From Candidatus Nanopelagicales bacterium (GTDB lineage Bacteria > Actinomycetota > Actinomycetes > S36-B12): a DNA stretch of 46,786 nucleotides. Both the position numbers and the translations under genes were made by a program. Positions within the stretch are counted from its first letter, which is position 1. Each line of letters opens with the position of its first letter. The stretch spans positions 1 through 46,786 of the forward strand of contig JAFMDS010000012.1 of assembly GCA_017857175.1 (NCBI GenBank). The letters run 5' to 3'. The notes below the pieces were generated by a model. The model was not told the DNA's origin and searched no databases. It worked only from the letters and a program-made list of their open reading frames with translations. Positions 35,218 to 43,876 of this stretch are shown here, in pieces.

Positions 35218-37521
35218 ATGGCCGATAACGAAGCGGATTTACCCAAATCGGGTGAAGACCAGTATCGTCAATGGGTTGACCATGTGCAATCGGCCTACGA
35301 ATCCGAGGTTTCATCGCCTTCGACGGGTAGTGGACAAGAAGCGTCACTTTCGGGAGCCCAAGAAATGCACGGCGACACTTTGGTTGCCATCCCCTCAGTT
35401 TTTCCTCGCCCACAAGTTACAACAGCTCGTGATTTGATCATTGTTGAATCGGGCCAGGCTGCGCGGGTCAAAGTGACTGTCCGCAATGTCGGCCCGGTTG
35501 TTGAGACTTACTCGCTGAGCATTGTTGGTCCCGCTCAAAGTTGGGTCAGTGTCGTTCCCCAAGATATTTCGCTTTTCCCGGGCGACGAGGGCAGCGCTAC
35601 TGTAGTCATTCGCGCTCCGCGGGCCTCAAAAGTTGCTGCGGGCGACTACACCATCGGAATTATTGCCCGTTCCGAGGTTGATCCAAATGAAAGCACAGTC
35701 CACGAGTTTGTTGTTCGAGTCAATCCATTTTATGAGTCCTCGATGGCGCTCAGCAGGACGACGATCAACATTCGGGGCAGAACTACTTCCTTTGCTCAAG
35801 TAACAAATGGTGGCAATTCGAGCGTCGAATTTTCGTTGAAGGCAATGGACCCTGACGGATACGCTCGATGCAAGATCGAGGATCCGGAATTCACATTGGC
35901 TCCAGGGGAGACGACCTGGAAAAAGATGGTCATCACGGCACCGGTCCACCTTTTTGGAAAGCAAAGGACGCTCGGTCTCGTTGGAACTCTCACGCCAATG
36001 CGAGATGTAACACTCGATACCCCTTTGGAAGAACTCAAGCCCTCAATTCAACGCGTCACAATTGTCCAAGGGCCTCTCATTCGTTTCAGGCTCGGCGTAC
36101 TCGGAAGAATCTTGCTACTTCTCCTTGTCATCGGTGCGGTTGCCCTATTTTTTGCCAGTCGCTATCTATTGGGCCCATCAAATTCGTTGAAGAGTGGACC
36201 ACCTGCCACCCCAGCTAATTTAACAGCAGTGCCTTATGGGGAAGGAAAGGTTCTGCTGCGATGGGAAGGCGCAGGAGGAGCCACGGGCTATTCGGTGTAC
36301 GCGGTGGGCGATACGGGCGATGCTTTGAATCAAACACCGGCCGCGGCGGTAACAAGTCCAGTGTCGCTGAGCGGTTCCATCAACGTGCAATTTGCATCTT
36401 TCCCTGTTAGCTCAGGAGGTGACGCACCTTCACCATCCCCTTCGTCATCGGCCACGACGGCACCGAACGACACCACTGACACTACGGATCCATCGTCGAC
36501 AGACACACCAAGCCCAAATGGTTCGTATTCGTCAAATGAGGAACTTGCCATTGAATCCCCGACCTGCGGCGACTGCACGCACGTGGCTGATGTGCCCAGT
36601 GGAACAACTCGATATCTTGTAACCAAAGTCAACCCCGGGGTGAGCAATTGCTATCGGGTGATTGCAACTGACGGAAGTCTTCAATCTCTATATACGCCTC
36701 AAGAATGTGCGGATGTACCCGCCGCCACTGATGCTGCCGGTGCGAGTGCTGCTGCGGGCGCTGAAACACCAATTCCATGCAGCCCGAAAGATCCGCTCGT
36801 TGATAAATTGTCGGATTCGGCACTGGCGCTGACATGGCTTGCGCCGTCGGAGATTAAGAAGAAAGCTGCAAAAGCTGCAGGCTGCGATCGTAATGTCGCT
36901 ATTTCAGGTTATGAAGTTCAACGCCAAATTCTTTCGGGATGGTCGACGGTCACACCAGCCCCTGCGGCAACCGATACTGCGTTGGAAATCACCGGGCTAG
37001 ATGCAGCAACTCAATATTGTTTCCGCATGCGCTCCGTGAGTGAAGGTCAGTTCTCGGAATACACAACCACTATTTGTAAGAAGACCCAAAAAGCCCCTGA
37101 GGTCGCAACGCCGGATCCATCAGCAACAACCGATCCCACCACCGACTCTGCCGCGGACTCTGGCTCGGCAGATGGGTCCACGGACGCGGCGGCAGCGGGA
37201 GGATCCGCGGTTGGGAATGGAAACGAAGCCAAAGCAGATACGACGGCTCTCAGTGCGAAGAACGGAGCAGTGTCCTCGGGTAGTGCCAAGAAGCCTAAGG
37301 CCGAGGCCAAGAACGATAAGGCAAGTGCGGCAAAACCCAAAGCCCCAGGCACAAAACGTATTGTCGTTCGAACGGGTGACACGTTATGGATGATTGCTGC
37401 AAAGCTAGCGCCTAAGGGGCAGACCACAGAACGAATGGTCAACCGAATTGTGAAGCTGAATGAATTGAAGTCTAAAACCATTCGACCCGGTCAAATTCTG
37501 AAGGTCCCGAGCAACTCATAA
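35218..37521 (+). CDS. eCIS-associated membrane protein with Fn3-like domains and C-terminal LysM
   Basis: The 767-residue protein begins with about 60 acidic residues. Two immunoglobulin-like beta domains follow (about 65-280: VRNVGPVVETYSLSIVGPAQSWV, PGDEGSATVVIRAPRAS; NEW3/CARDB-like). One membrane helix, ILLLLLVIGAVALFFASRYLL, lies at about 295-317. Then come Fn3-like segments (about 330-500 and 540-625) joined by Ser/Thr/Pro/Asp-rich linkers, and a LysM domain at the end (VVRTGDTLWMIAAKL, about 711-765). The order suggests a membrane anchor with a wall-binding LysM outside. It converges on the zinc-ribbon gene after 20 bp. It probably ties the eCIS to the cell envelope; the role is inferred. 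Confidence 0.8.
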   Translation: MADNEADLPKSGEDQYRQWVDHVQSAYESEVSSPSTGSGQEASLSGAQEMHGDTLVAIPSVFPRPQVTTARDLIIVESGQAARVKVTVRNVGPVVETYSLSIVGPAQSWVSVVPQDISLFPGDEGSATVVIRAPRASKVAAGDYTIGIIARSEVDPNESTVHEFVVRVNPFYESSMALSRTTINIRGRTTSFAQVTNGGNSSVEFSLKAMDPDGYARCKIEDPEFTLAPGETTWKKMVITAPVHLFGKQRTLGLVGTLTPMRDVTLDTPLEELKPSIQRVTIVQGPLIRFRLGVLGRILLLLLVIGAVALFFASRYLLGPSNSLKSGPPATPANLTAVPYGEGKVLLRWEGAGGATGYSVYAVGDTGDALNQTPAAAVTSPVSLSGSINVQFASFPVSSGGDAPSPSPSSSATTAPNDTTDTTDPSSTDTPSPNGSYSSNEELAIESPTCGDCTHVADVPSGTTRYLVTKVNPGVSNCYRVIATDGSLQSLYTPQECADVPAATDAAGASAAAGAETPIPCSPKDPLVDKLSDSALALTWLAPSEIKKKAAKAAGCDRNVAISGYEVQRQILSGWSTVTPAPAATDTALEITGLDAATQYCFRMRSVSEGQFSEYTTTICKKTQKAPEVATPDPSATTDPTTDSAADSGSADGSTDAAAAGGSAVGNGNEAKADTTALSAKNGAVSSGSAKKPKAEAKNDKASAAKPKAPGTKRIVVRTGDTLWMIAAKLAPKGQTTERMVNRIVKLNELKSKTIRPGQILKVPSNS

Positions 37522-37540
37522 GTCTTGCTCAAATTTTGAG

Positions 37541-39118
37541 TTAATTCCCCGAGGAAGATATTGGCTTTGGACTCGGTGTCGGTTGAGGTGTTTTGTCAGG
37601 GGGAATGCCAGGCTGGTTGCTGGCTTTACCGGCCAGTGAATTGCTCAGGGAAAATTTTGGAAAGAAACTTATGTTGCTAATCGCCACCTGACCAATTGTT
37701 GACGGTGATGTATAACTGTCAGCAAACCTGGGTGGATAAACGCTATGCATCAAAATGCGTACCTGTGTCACCCACACTGCGTCGAATTCAATGATCTGCG
37801 AGAAGTCTGCGACATCTGAGATCAAAGGCAATTGCTCAAAAATAATTGACCGCTCCAGAGGTTGCGAGTCCGATCCACTGGGTGATGGACTGGGCGACGC
37901 GGATGGACTGGGCGACGCGGATGGACTGGGCGACGCCGATCCACTGGCAGATGAACTTGCTGACTCGGAATTTTGAGAGGCATTTGAAGCCTCCAGTTGC
38001 GGGTTAAATGTAATTTTCAGGCCTCGTGGGGTTGCCAATGCTCGCACGTCGAGAATATCGTTCTGAATTCCAGGGTTGATGATCAATCTATCCAGTTGCA
38101 CCGGTCTATAAAAATAGAAGTCAACATAAGATTCCTTGCCATAGTCATCGATGGGTGCTGAGGCCCAAAACTCTTTGAGGTTCTCGTTAGACAAGGCAGT
38201 TGGCGGTGTGCCAAATCCAGCGCTGCTCGCGGTGATGCTTTGAACTGGTACAGGAGTGCCAATTTGCGGAATGAAGAAGTAGAGAACATTATGAAAAGCG
38301 ACATCCGCGGAAGTGCGAATGGGTTGCGCGTCACGCGAGAAAAATACAAAGATGCCCAGAATTAGGGCGAGGAGCAGGGGAATCAGACAACCCCAATTCA
38401 CGCGCCGAGGAGCATGAGCGTTCTGCACAATTGAAGGTTGTGTAATTTCATGACCATCCGGAGTTTCCGTTTCAAGCAGGTCGTACCCGCACCGCGCACA
38501 AAAAGTAGTCCCGGGCAGATTTCTAAAGCCGCACTTGGGGCATGGAGACCCATTGGCAGGCCCCAAGGGATCTGTGCGGCCCACTGACATTGTTCGTCCA
38601 CGCTTTTCGCGGGGGAGTGCTGGCTCTTCGGCATCAACGCTCTGGGGAACTGGTTCAGCCACGAGGACTTCTCCGAGCACTAAGGGCGCCTCAGTCTCAA
38701 GTGTGCTTGCTGCATCTTGTTCTGTGGAATTACTTGCGCTGTGATCTGCATTCTGGTCGATTTCAAGCGGTGGTGCGGGAGCCTTGGGAAAACGCCACCA
38801 TGGTGTTGGCTTCCTCGGGCCCTTATCAGTAACGACAGGGGGAAGCGCGCTCTCAGATTGAGTCGCTGGCTCGCCATTTTGGGTATTTGGAGTTTGCTCC
38901 GTCGGCAGCGAGCCCTCGTCGGTGTCCGCATCATTCGCTTTTTGATCACCCTCCGGGTCGACGGGTGATGATGTTTGCGCGAGCGCGGAATCATCTGTAC
39001 TCGGTTTCCACGGGGGTACGCCGAAGAACTCAAGGTAAGCCCCACAGTTGCAATACGGTGTCCACGTTGTTCGAGTGCCACAACGCGTGCACGTGATGTT
39101 GGGTTCGTCAGCTGTCAT
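37541..39118 (-). CDS. Zinc-ribbon transmembrane protein with discoidin-like domain
   Basis: The 525-residue protein has zinc-ribbon 1 at Cys10/13/23/25, a long acidic disordered segment (about 30-185), zinc-ribbon 2 at Cys193/196/207/210, a membrane helix at 242-260, and a C-terminal beta domain (about 265-490) with EFWASAPIDDYGKESYVDFYF resembling the discoidin/NADase-type glycan-binding fold. A Ser/Pro repeat interrupts it and a Pro-rich tail ends it. It is last in the baseplate operon (ATGA overlap). The cytoplasmic-half/membrane/outer-domain plan recalls, from memory, the Streptomyces CIS membrane protein CisA; no homology is proven. Confidence 0.75.
   Translation of the reverse strand: MTADEPNITCTRCGTRTTWTPYCNCGAYLEFFGVPPWKPSTDDSALAQTSSPVDPEGDQKANDADTDEGSLPTEQTPNTQNGEPATQSESALPPVVTDKGPRKPTPWWRFPKAPAPPLEIDQNADHSASNSTEQDAASTLETEAPLVLGEVLVAEPVPQSVDAEEPALPREKRGRTMSVGRTDPLGPANGSPCPKCGFRNLPGTTFCARCGYDLLETETPDGHEITQPSIVQNAHAPRRVNWGCLIPLLLALILGIFVFFSRDAQPIRTSADVAFHNVLYFFIPQIGTPVPVQSITASSAGFGTPPTALSNENLKEFWASAPIDDYGKESYVDFYFYRPVQLDRLIINPGIQNDILDVRALATPRGLKITFNPQLEASNASQNSESASSSASGSASPSPSASPSPSASPSPSPSGSDSQPLERSIIFEQLPLISDVADFSQIIEFDAVWVTQVRILMHSVYPPRFADSYTSPSTIGQVAISNISFFPKFSLSNSLAGKASNQPGIPPDKTPQPTPSPKPISSSGN
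37884..37937 (-). repeat. Three copies of an 18-bp tandem repeat
   Basis: GATGGACTGGGCGACGCG occurs three times in tandem, the last ending CC. On the coding minus strand it encodes part of a run of alternating Ser, Pro and Ala inside the discoidin-like domain of the zinc-ribbon protein. The copy number may vary between strains. Confidence 0.85.
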
Positions 39119-39714
39119 TCTTGAGACCGAATTTCCATGGCCACATGGGCGGGCAAAATGGTATTGAGAAAATCCTTCACGGTCGAGATGCTGACAGCAT
39201 CGAGTTGCGCAGCTGGCACGTCAACGGTAACCGATGGTGATGCTGCTGGCTCCCAGGAATTTGGGTCCGTGGGCTCTGCGCTAACAACTACTTTCCCACT
39301 GTCAGTCACAGTGGCGGAGTCACCAAAAAGTTCGCTCAGGCGATCCTCAAAACTCTTCTTTGTGCCTCGCCAAGTGGAACGCTGAATACAACTAGCGAGA
39401 GCTGTGCGTTTCATATTTTCGGTCCATTGCTCATCTTGGGTAACAAGCAGCCACGAACTCATGTATTCCACAAAGTCAATAGGTGCAAGGTATGGATCAA
39501 GATAAGCGTCGTAGCAGTCTAGAACTGAAATGATCGGAGCGAGAACTTGATCTAAGGCGGTCAGTAGGAGTTGCACTACTGGGTCCTCTGCGAGCATCGA
39601 GGGTGTGTAGTCCACCAAAGGAAATGGAGTTCTCAGGCCTTCAATGAATTTCCTCTGGGAGCCGACACCGCTGGGTTCCCCCTGTGCGGGCAATTCCTGT
39701 GACACTACCGACAT
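39115..39714 (-). CDS. eCIS tail protein, gpI-like (Afp12 region)
   Basis: The 199-residue protein fits the phage-tail gpI-type baseplate family: FIEGLRTPFPLVDYTPSMLAEDPVVQLLLTALDQVLAPIISVLDCYDAYLDP, then FVEYMSSWL and AASCIQ-like repeats before the C-terminal beta part. It would form the wedge end next to the baseplate J protein. ATG 39714 follows the J stop by two bases; its stop overlaps the next gene (ATGA). It is about the length of gpI-type family members. Confidence 0.8.
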   Translation of the reverse strand: MSVVSQELPAQGEPSGVGSQRKFIEGLRTPFPLVDYTPSMLAEDPVVQLLLTALDQVLAPIISVLDCYDAYLDPYLAPIDFVEYMSSWLLVTQDEQWTENMKRTALASCIQRSTWRGTKKSFEDRLSELFGDSATVTDSGKVVVSAEPTDPNSWEPAASPSVTVDVPAAQLDAVSISTVKDFLNTILPAHVAMEIRSQE

Positions 39715-39716
39715 TT

Positions 39717-41639
39717 TTAGACAACCTCAAATTGACTTGGCAGGCTGTACAGAAGGTCATAAGACTGCAAGGAGATTTTCTCAGTCGGTTCAGCCTTGAT
39801 ACCTGTCACGGCATCCGTTGGAATTAGTCGAGCTAAGTCAATATATGAAACGCCTCGAACCTGTTGAAGGACACCGTAAATGTCGCCGACGGAAATATCC
39901 CGACCGAAGGGCCACCCCTTGCCGTCGTAACCTCCAAAAAGTGGATGCATGAAAGTAGCGATTGCCAAGTCCGCTTCAGCGAAAACATCCTCACTCTTAT
40001 AGCCGTTGGATAAGGCAAGGCGTGCAGCTACTTCAACGCCCATGTAGCGTGGAGGTTCCACGCGAACCGTTGTCCCAACAAGACGCCTTTCATCGAGGAA
40101 TTCCTGTACTTGAGTGAGGGTTTCTACTCGAGGACGCAAAAGTTGAAATGGCACACGTCCAGGGGCTACGTCAGGGACAACCAGAACTAGCACGGTTCCA
40201 GGCTGGCCTAGATCGGCACCGTTGAGGCACTTGGTGCGAAGCAGGCTCGGTGAGGCTTGTTTGACCAGCATCTCAAAGTCCGAGGTGCTCACCGCGCGGT
40301 TCCTGGCGCGGATATCAATTGCCGCTCGTCCTTTAAGGTCTTCGATGCTCTCTGCGTCAACTCCGCCCACCGCGGGCACAGTATTTACCACACTTGATAT
40401 AAAAGGGATGCTCGTTCGAAGTACTCGCAGTGCTCGTGCATCAACGTTGCCGGCAATGCCGCCGCCAGCTGAGTACTCGAGAATACGGACTGTGCTGCCA
40501 CCTGGCGGTGTCGCGCCGTAAGCACGCACGGAGCCATCCTGAAGTCTCACAAGTGGACCGAATTGAATGAGCCCAGTCACGTCATCGACAGTAAACGCTA
40601 AATCTTGGTCGGACAGGTTGGCAAAGTTCCCAACTCGATGCCACTCCACCCAGCCATCTCGGCTAGTGAGTTCAATTGTGAGGGAATCCTGACCCGCAAC
40701 GAGCGGGAATCTATTCAATTGCAGTGTTTCACCGGGTGTTCCAGTGGTTCTTCCCACGGTTTCATTTGTAATGACCTGGCGGTGAGACGCAGGAGCCTCC
40801 CCGCCGATTGTGTCAATGGTGAGAGAACTGATGCTAGGAGAGTTTGCGTAGGGAGGCTGATCGCCCTCAACTTCGGTTACTCGAATACGAATCCAGCCTG
40901 ATGTAATGGAACCGAATGAGCTCTCTCGATGTTCGCCAAGAAGTAGTTGAATACTTCCCTTGCGGTTCAGGCCGCCGGTGGTGTCAGAGAGGAGCTGCAC
41001 TTCGATCCACGTATGGCCATCCCAAGCCTCAAAAATCCAAGGTGGTCGCTTTGGATCGACACCGATGCCTTCGATGTGTGCGTCGACATCGAGTTGGACA
41101 ATGCAGTTACTGGCAGGCTTGCTCAACCCGATATACAGGGCGTCACCTACTGATGGGACTTCATTGAAGCAAAGGAACTCGAGTTGGCTGAGATCTACTT
41201 GGGTCAGTGCTCCGCCGGCTCGCTGCGTCATGCAGGCGGCGATTTCAAGACTCACTAGATTGAGTTCGCTATCGGTGGTGAAGTTGACGGGGGGAGCCGT
41301 GCCCCGACGCACGGTTGACACCATGGTTCCCCGAGGCACTAACACATCGGTCGCTTGTGGGACTGCGAGCATGAAACGCAGAGTTGTGTATGCCGCCGTT
41401 GGCGGACGCAAATGCTCGCCCAGCAGTTCAAGAAACTTGATGTAATGCAGTTCCGGAACTTGGTTGAGTCGATAAACCAGCTGGTCCGTCATGTAAGCAA
41501 ATGTTTCTATGAGGGTGACACCAGGGTCCGCCACATTGTTGTCAGTCCACGAAGGGGAAAGCCGTTGGAGGATTCGCTTGGCTTCATCGACAAAGTCTTG
41601 GAAAGCGCGGTCATCAAGATTGGGTACAGGAAGGTTCAC
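39717..41639 (-). CDS. eCIS baseplate wedge protein, gpJ-like (Afp11)
   Basis: The 640-residue protein carries the N-terminal signature of putative baseplate assembly proteins: VDEAKRILQRLSPSWTDNNVADPGVTLIETFAYMTDQLVYRLNQVPELHYIKFLELLGEHLRPP. Later it has VGGVDAESIEDLKGRAAIDIRARNRAVSTSDFEMLVKQA, the baseplate J core, and a C-terminal part ending VTGIKAEPTEK. It joins the wedge ring around the spike. The GTG start overlaps the gp25 stop by GTGA. Confidence 0.9.
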   Translation of the reverse strand: MNLPVPNLDDRAFQDFVDEAKRILQRLSPSWTDNNVADPGVTLIETFAYMTDQLVYRLNQVPELHYIKFLELLGEHLRPPTAAYTTLRFMLAVPQATDVLVPRGTMVSTVRRGTAPPVNFTTDSELNLVSLEIAACMTQRAGGALTQVDLSQLEFLCFNEVPSVGDALYIGLSKPASNCIVQLDVDAHIEGIGVDPKRPPWIFEAWDGHTWIEVQLLSDTTGGLNRKGSIQLLLGEHRESSFGSITSGWIRIRVTEVEGDQPPYANSPSISSLTIDTIGGEAPASHRQVITNETVGRTTGTPGETLQLNRFPLVAGQDSLTIELTSRDGWVEWHRVGNFANLSDQDLAFTVDDVTGLIQFGPLVRLQDGSVRAYGATPPGGSTVRILEYSAGGGIAGNVDARALRVLRTSIPFISSVVNTVPAVGGVDAESIEDLKGRAAIDIRARNRAVSTSDFEMLVKQASPSLLRTKCLNGADLGQPGTVLVLVVPDVAPGRVPFQLLRPRVETLTQVQEFLDERRLVGTTVRVEPPRYMGVEVAARLALSNGYKSEDVFAEADLAIATFMHPLFGGYDGKGWPFGRDISVGDIYGVLQQVRGVSYIDLARLIPTDAVTGIKAEPTEKISLQSYDLLYSLPSQFEVV

Positions 41640-42040
41640 GATTCTACATCCCTAGGTATCAGGTAGAAAGGCACGAGAAGGTTTCGCACATCATACGAAT
41701 CCTTCAATCTATATTTCACTGTGATGTTAGCCATCGTGTTATCTCCTTCGAACTTTACGTCGACAGCTAAAATGTCGGCTCGAGTCTCCCAGCGCAACAG
41801 CGATGAAATGACCAGAGTCTGAATGCGGCTAATCAATTCAACGGAAGCTGCCTCAAAAACAAGGTTGTGAATTCCACAGCCAAAATCCGGACGCATGGGC
41901 CTTTCGCCATAAGCGGTTCCAAGAATGAGTTGCATAGACCTTTCAACATTCTCGACTCCACCAACCAGGGCTAGTCGCCCCGTGGAGTCGAGCCGCAGCG
42001 GGTAAGCGATCCCCTCACCGACAAAATCTTTAGTGGCCAT
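41636..42040 (-). CDS. eCIS baseplate gp25-like protein (Afp9)
   Basis: The 134-residue protein is of the gp25/gpW-type wedge family: LVGGVENVERSMQLILGTAYGERPMRPDFGCGIHNLVFEAASVELISRIQTLVISSLLRWETRADI. The EERP-like motif is GERPMRPDFGCG. It nucleates sheath attachment in phage and eCIS baseplates. ATG 42040 lies three bases after the spike gene stop. Confidence 0.9.
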   Translation of the reverse strand: MATKDFVGEGIAYPLRLDSTGRLALVGGVENVERSMQLILGTAYGERPMRPDFGCGIHNLVFEAASVELISRIQTLVISSLLRWETRADILAVDVKFEGDNTMANITVKYRLKDSYDVRNLLVPFYLIPRDVES

Positions 42041-42043
42041 TCC

Positions 42044-43876
42044 TCACGCTCCCAAGTTCACGATGCCGCCAGAAACGTTGACAATCGGTGCCGCAACGGT
42101 CAATTCTGCATCTGCCTCAATATTTACTGTAGTGGCAGCGAGGTTGAGAGCCCCAACGGCCGAAATCTCCAGTGCTCCCTCTGCCGAGATGGATACGTCG
42201 GCTTCACCATTGATCGTGACGGAGGCTGAATTGACCAGCACCTCGCCTTCTGAGTTCAAAGTAATGTCAGAGGCGCTGGTGATCACGATCGGCTGCTCTT
42301 CGATTGTGAGAATTTCAATCCCAGTCTCCGGAGAAAGCCGAATCATGCAGGAGGCCCCTCGAGTTGTATTAATCGTGAGACTGGTGTTTTCGGGAGAGTC
42401 ATTGAAAATCACCTGATGGCCGTCTCGGGATGTATAGGCACGAATCATGGGCGTACCTTGTACGACTTCGGAGAATGGAATGGGCGCCTGACGCTCTTGA
42501 CTGTAAAGGCCGCCTAACACATAAGGAGAATCAAGCTGGGCATTTTCAAAGGCTACGAGAACTTCATCGGTGGGCTCGGGCAGAATCTGCATTCCCAACA
42601 TTGCACCAGCTCCGGCCTGGACGACTCGAGCCCAAGGGCTCACGTAATTTTCAGAGAGCCACGGAAAACTCAACAAGACACGCCCCAACATTTCAGGGTC
42701 CTCAACGTCCGTGACTATCGCTGGATAAACACCATAAAATTTGTCATCAACTTCGGCTGCATCCTGGAGTCCGGCAAGAGTTCGGTCCTCGGAACCACTG
42801 CAGACGACTGCAGTTCGGTATCCGTATAGATCGGGCACAAATGTGTGAGTTGTCGTGGTGATTGTGTATTCACCGGTGAGCACTCCTGCATCGCTGAGGC
42901 CCAAAGCTCTATTAGGCATGGCAGAGGGATTCCCACGCATTTGAATCTCAATATTGGAGTACGCCCCTGCCATACGGGTTGACAAGCCGAAGGAGGCTGA
43001 TTCAACTTCGGCTTCATTCCCATAGAGGTTGCGAAAATTGACGTATTGTCCGGCGCCTCCAAGGCTGAGTCCCAATTCTTCGGGCAGAATGGAATTCAGA
43101 GTTGTTTCAGACGCTGTTGGAGATTCACCCACGCTGGGCATTCCAAGCGTTTGGTCCCAGCCGCGCGCGGATGCGGTTGAAGTGATGCCCGAGCCACTAA
43201 CAAATGCTTGTACGCTGATGACTCGTTCATCTCCAATTCCAAATGACAAGGGAGAAACTTCGATGCCCGTTGGTGGTGGCGCCGATTCGGCAGGCATCGC
43301 TGGGCCAAAAATTAGTGTTGAATTGCCCAGCACGGGGTCAACTTCCACGAATACGACGTATCCGATTTCTCGACCAAGTCTTACGAGAAAGTCCCATGCA
43401 GTTTCATTTGACTGAACAATCATTTGATGTAGAACTGGGTGAGGTGTGGCAAGTGTGACGATTCCATATTCGGCACCAACCACCTCAGCTAATTCACTGT
43501 ATGTCATGAGAGGGTACCCGGTGGATTTCTGCCCGTGCATCATGCGATGACCCTCGTCGTAGGCTCGAACGACACTGACTTTCCCGCCAACGTTTTCGTA
43601 CTGAATCTCAAGACTCTCGACCCTGCCAAAGAATATGCAACTCCCGACAGGGTCGTTGCCGAGAACGGCTCTGACTTGAACGAACGCGCCAATTTCTAGG
43701 CCGCATTCCAGTGGAATGGTCAATTCCGGATCAGCAAATTCCATCTCACATGACGACGGAAGGTTGACCTGTGACTCTACTTCTATTCGCCGCACGGCCT
43801 GTGAGACATCGGGAGGCAGCGGAATACCATCCACGAAGATTCGTAACGAAAGGTCAGCCGTCGTATTGGAAGTCAC
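42044..43876 (-). CDS. eCIS VgrG-like spike protein (Afp8)
   Basis: The 610-residue spike is built as a gp27-like N-terminal part (FVDGIPLPPDVSQAVRRIEVESQVNLPSSCEMEF, phage protein D style), an OB-fold gp5-like part (YPAIVTDVEDPEMLGRVLLSFPWLSENYVSPWARVVQAGAG, about 395-435) and a C-terminal beta-prism of short repeats (about 520-610: ITLNSEGEVLVNSASVTINGEADVSISAEG). The GTG start at 43876 overlaps the LysM gene stop by GTGA. It forms the tip that punctures the target; no toxin domain is fused to it. Confidence 0.9.
   Translation of the reverse strand: MTSNTTADLSLRIFVDGIPLPPDVSQAVRRIEVESQVNLPSSCEMEFADPELTIPLECGLEIGAFVQVRAVLGNDPVGSCIFFGRVESLEIQYENVGGKVSVVRAYDEGHRMMHGQKSTGYPLMTYSELAEVVGAEYGIVTLATPHPVLHQMIVQSNETAWDFLVRLGREIGYVVFVEVDPVLGNSTLIFGPAMPAESAPPPTGIEVSPLSFGIGDERVISVQAFVSGSGITSTASARGWDQTLGMPSVGESPTASETTLNSILPEELGLSLGGAGQYVNFRNLYGNEAEVESASFGLSTRMAGAYSNIEIQMRGNPSAMPNRALGLSDAGVLTGEYTITTTTHTFVPDLYGYRTAVVCSGSEDRTLAGLQDAAEVDDKFYGVYPAIVTDVEDPEMLGRVLLSFPWLSENYVSPWARVVQAGAGAMLGMQILPEPTDEVLVAFENAQLDSPYVLGGLYSQERQAPIPFSEVVQGTPMIRAYTSRDGHQVIFNDSPENTSLTINTTRGASCMIRLSPETGIEILTIEEQPIVITSASDITLNSEGEVLVNSASVTINGEADVSISAEGALEISAVGALNLAATTVNIEADAELTVAAPIVNVSGGIVNLGA

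Noticed and set aside
37528-37540. CTCAAATTTTGAG palindrome as a terminator between the convergent genes
   Set aside because: Loop would be too small, stem is short and AT-rich, and there is no T run.
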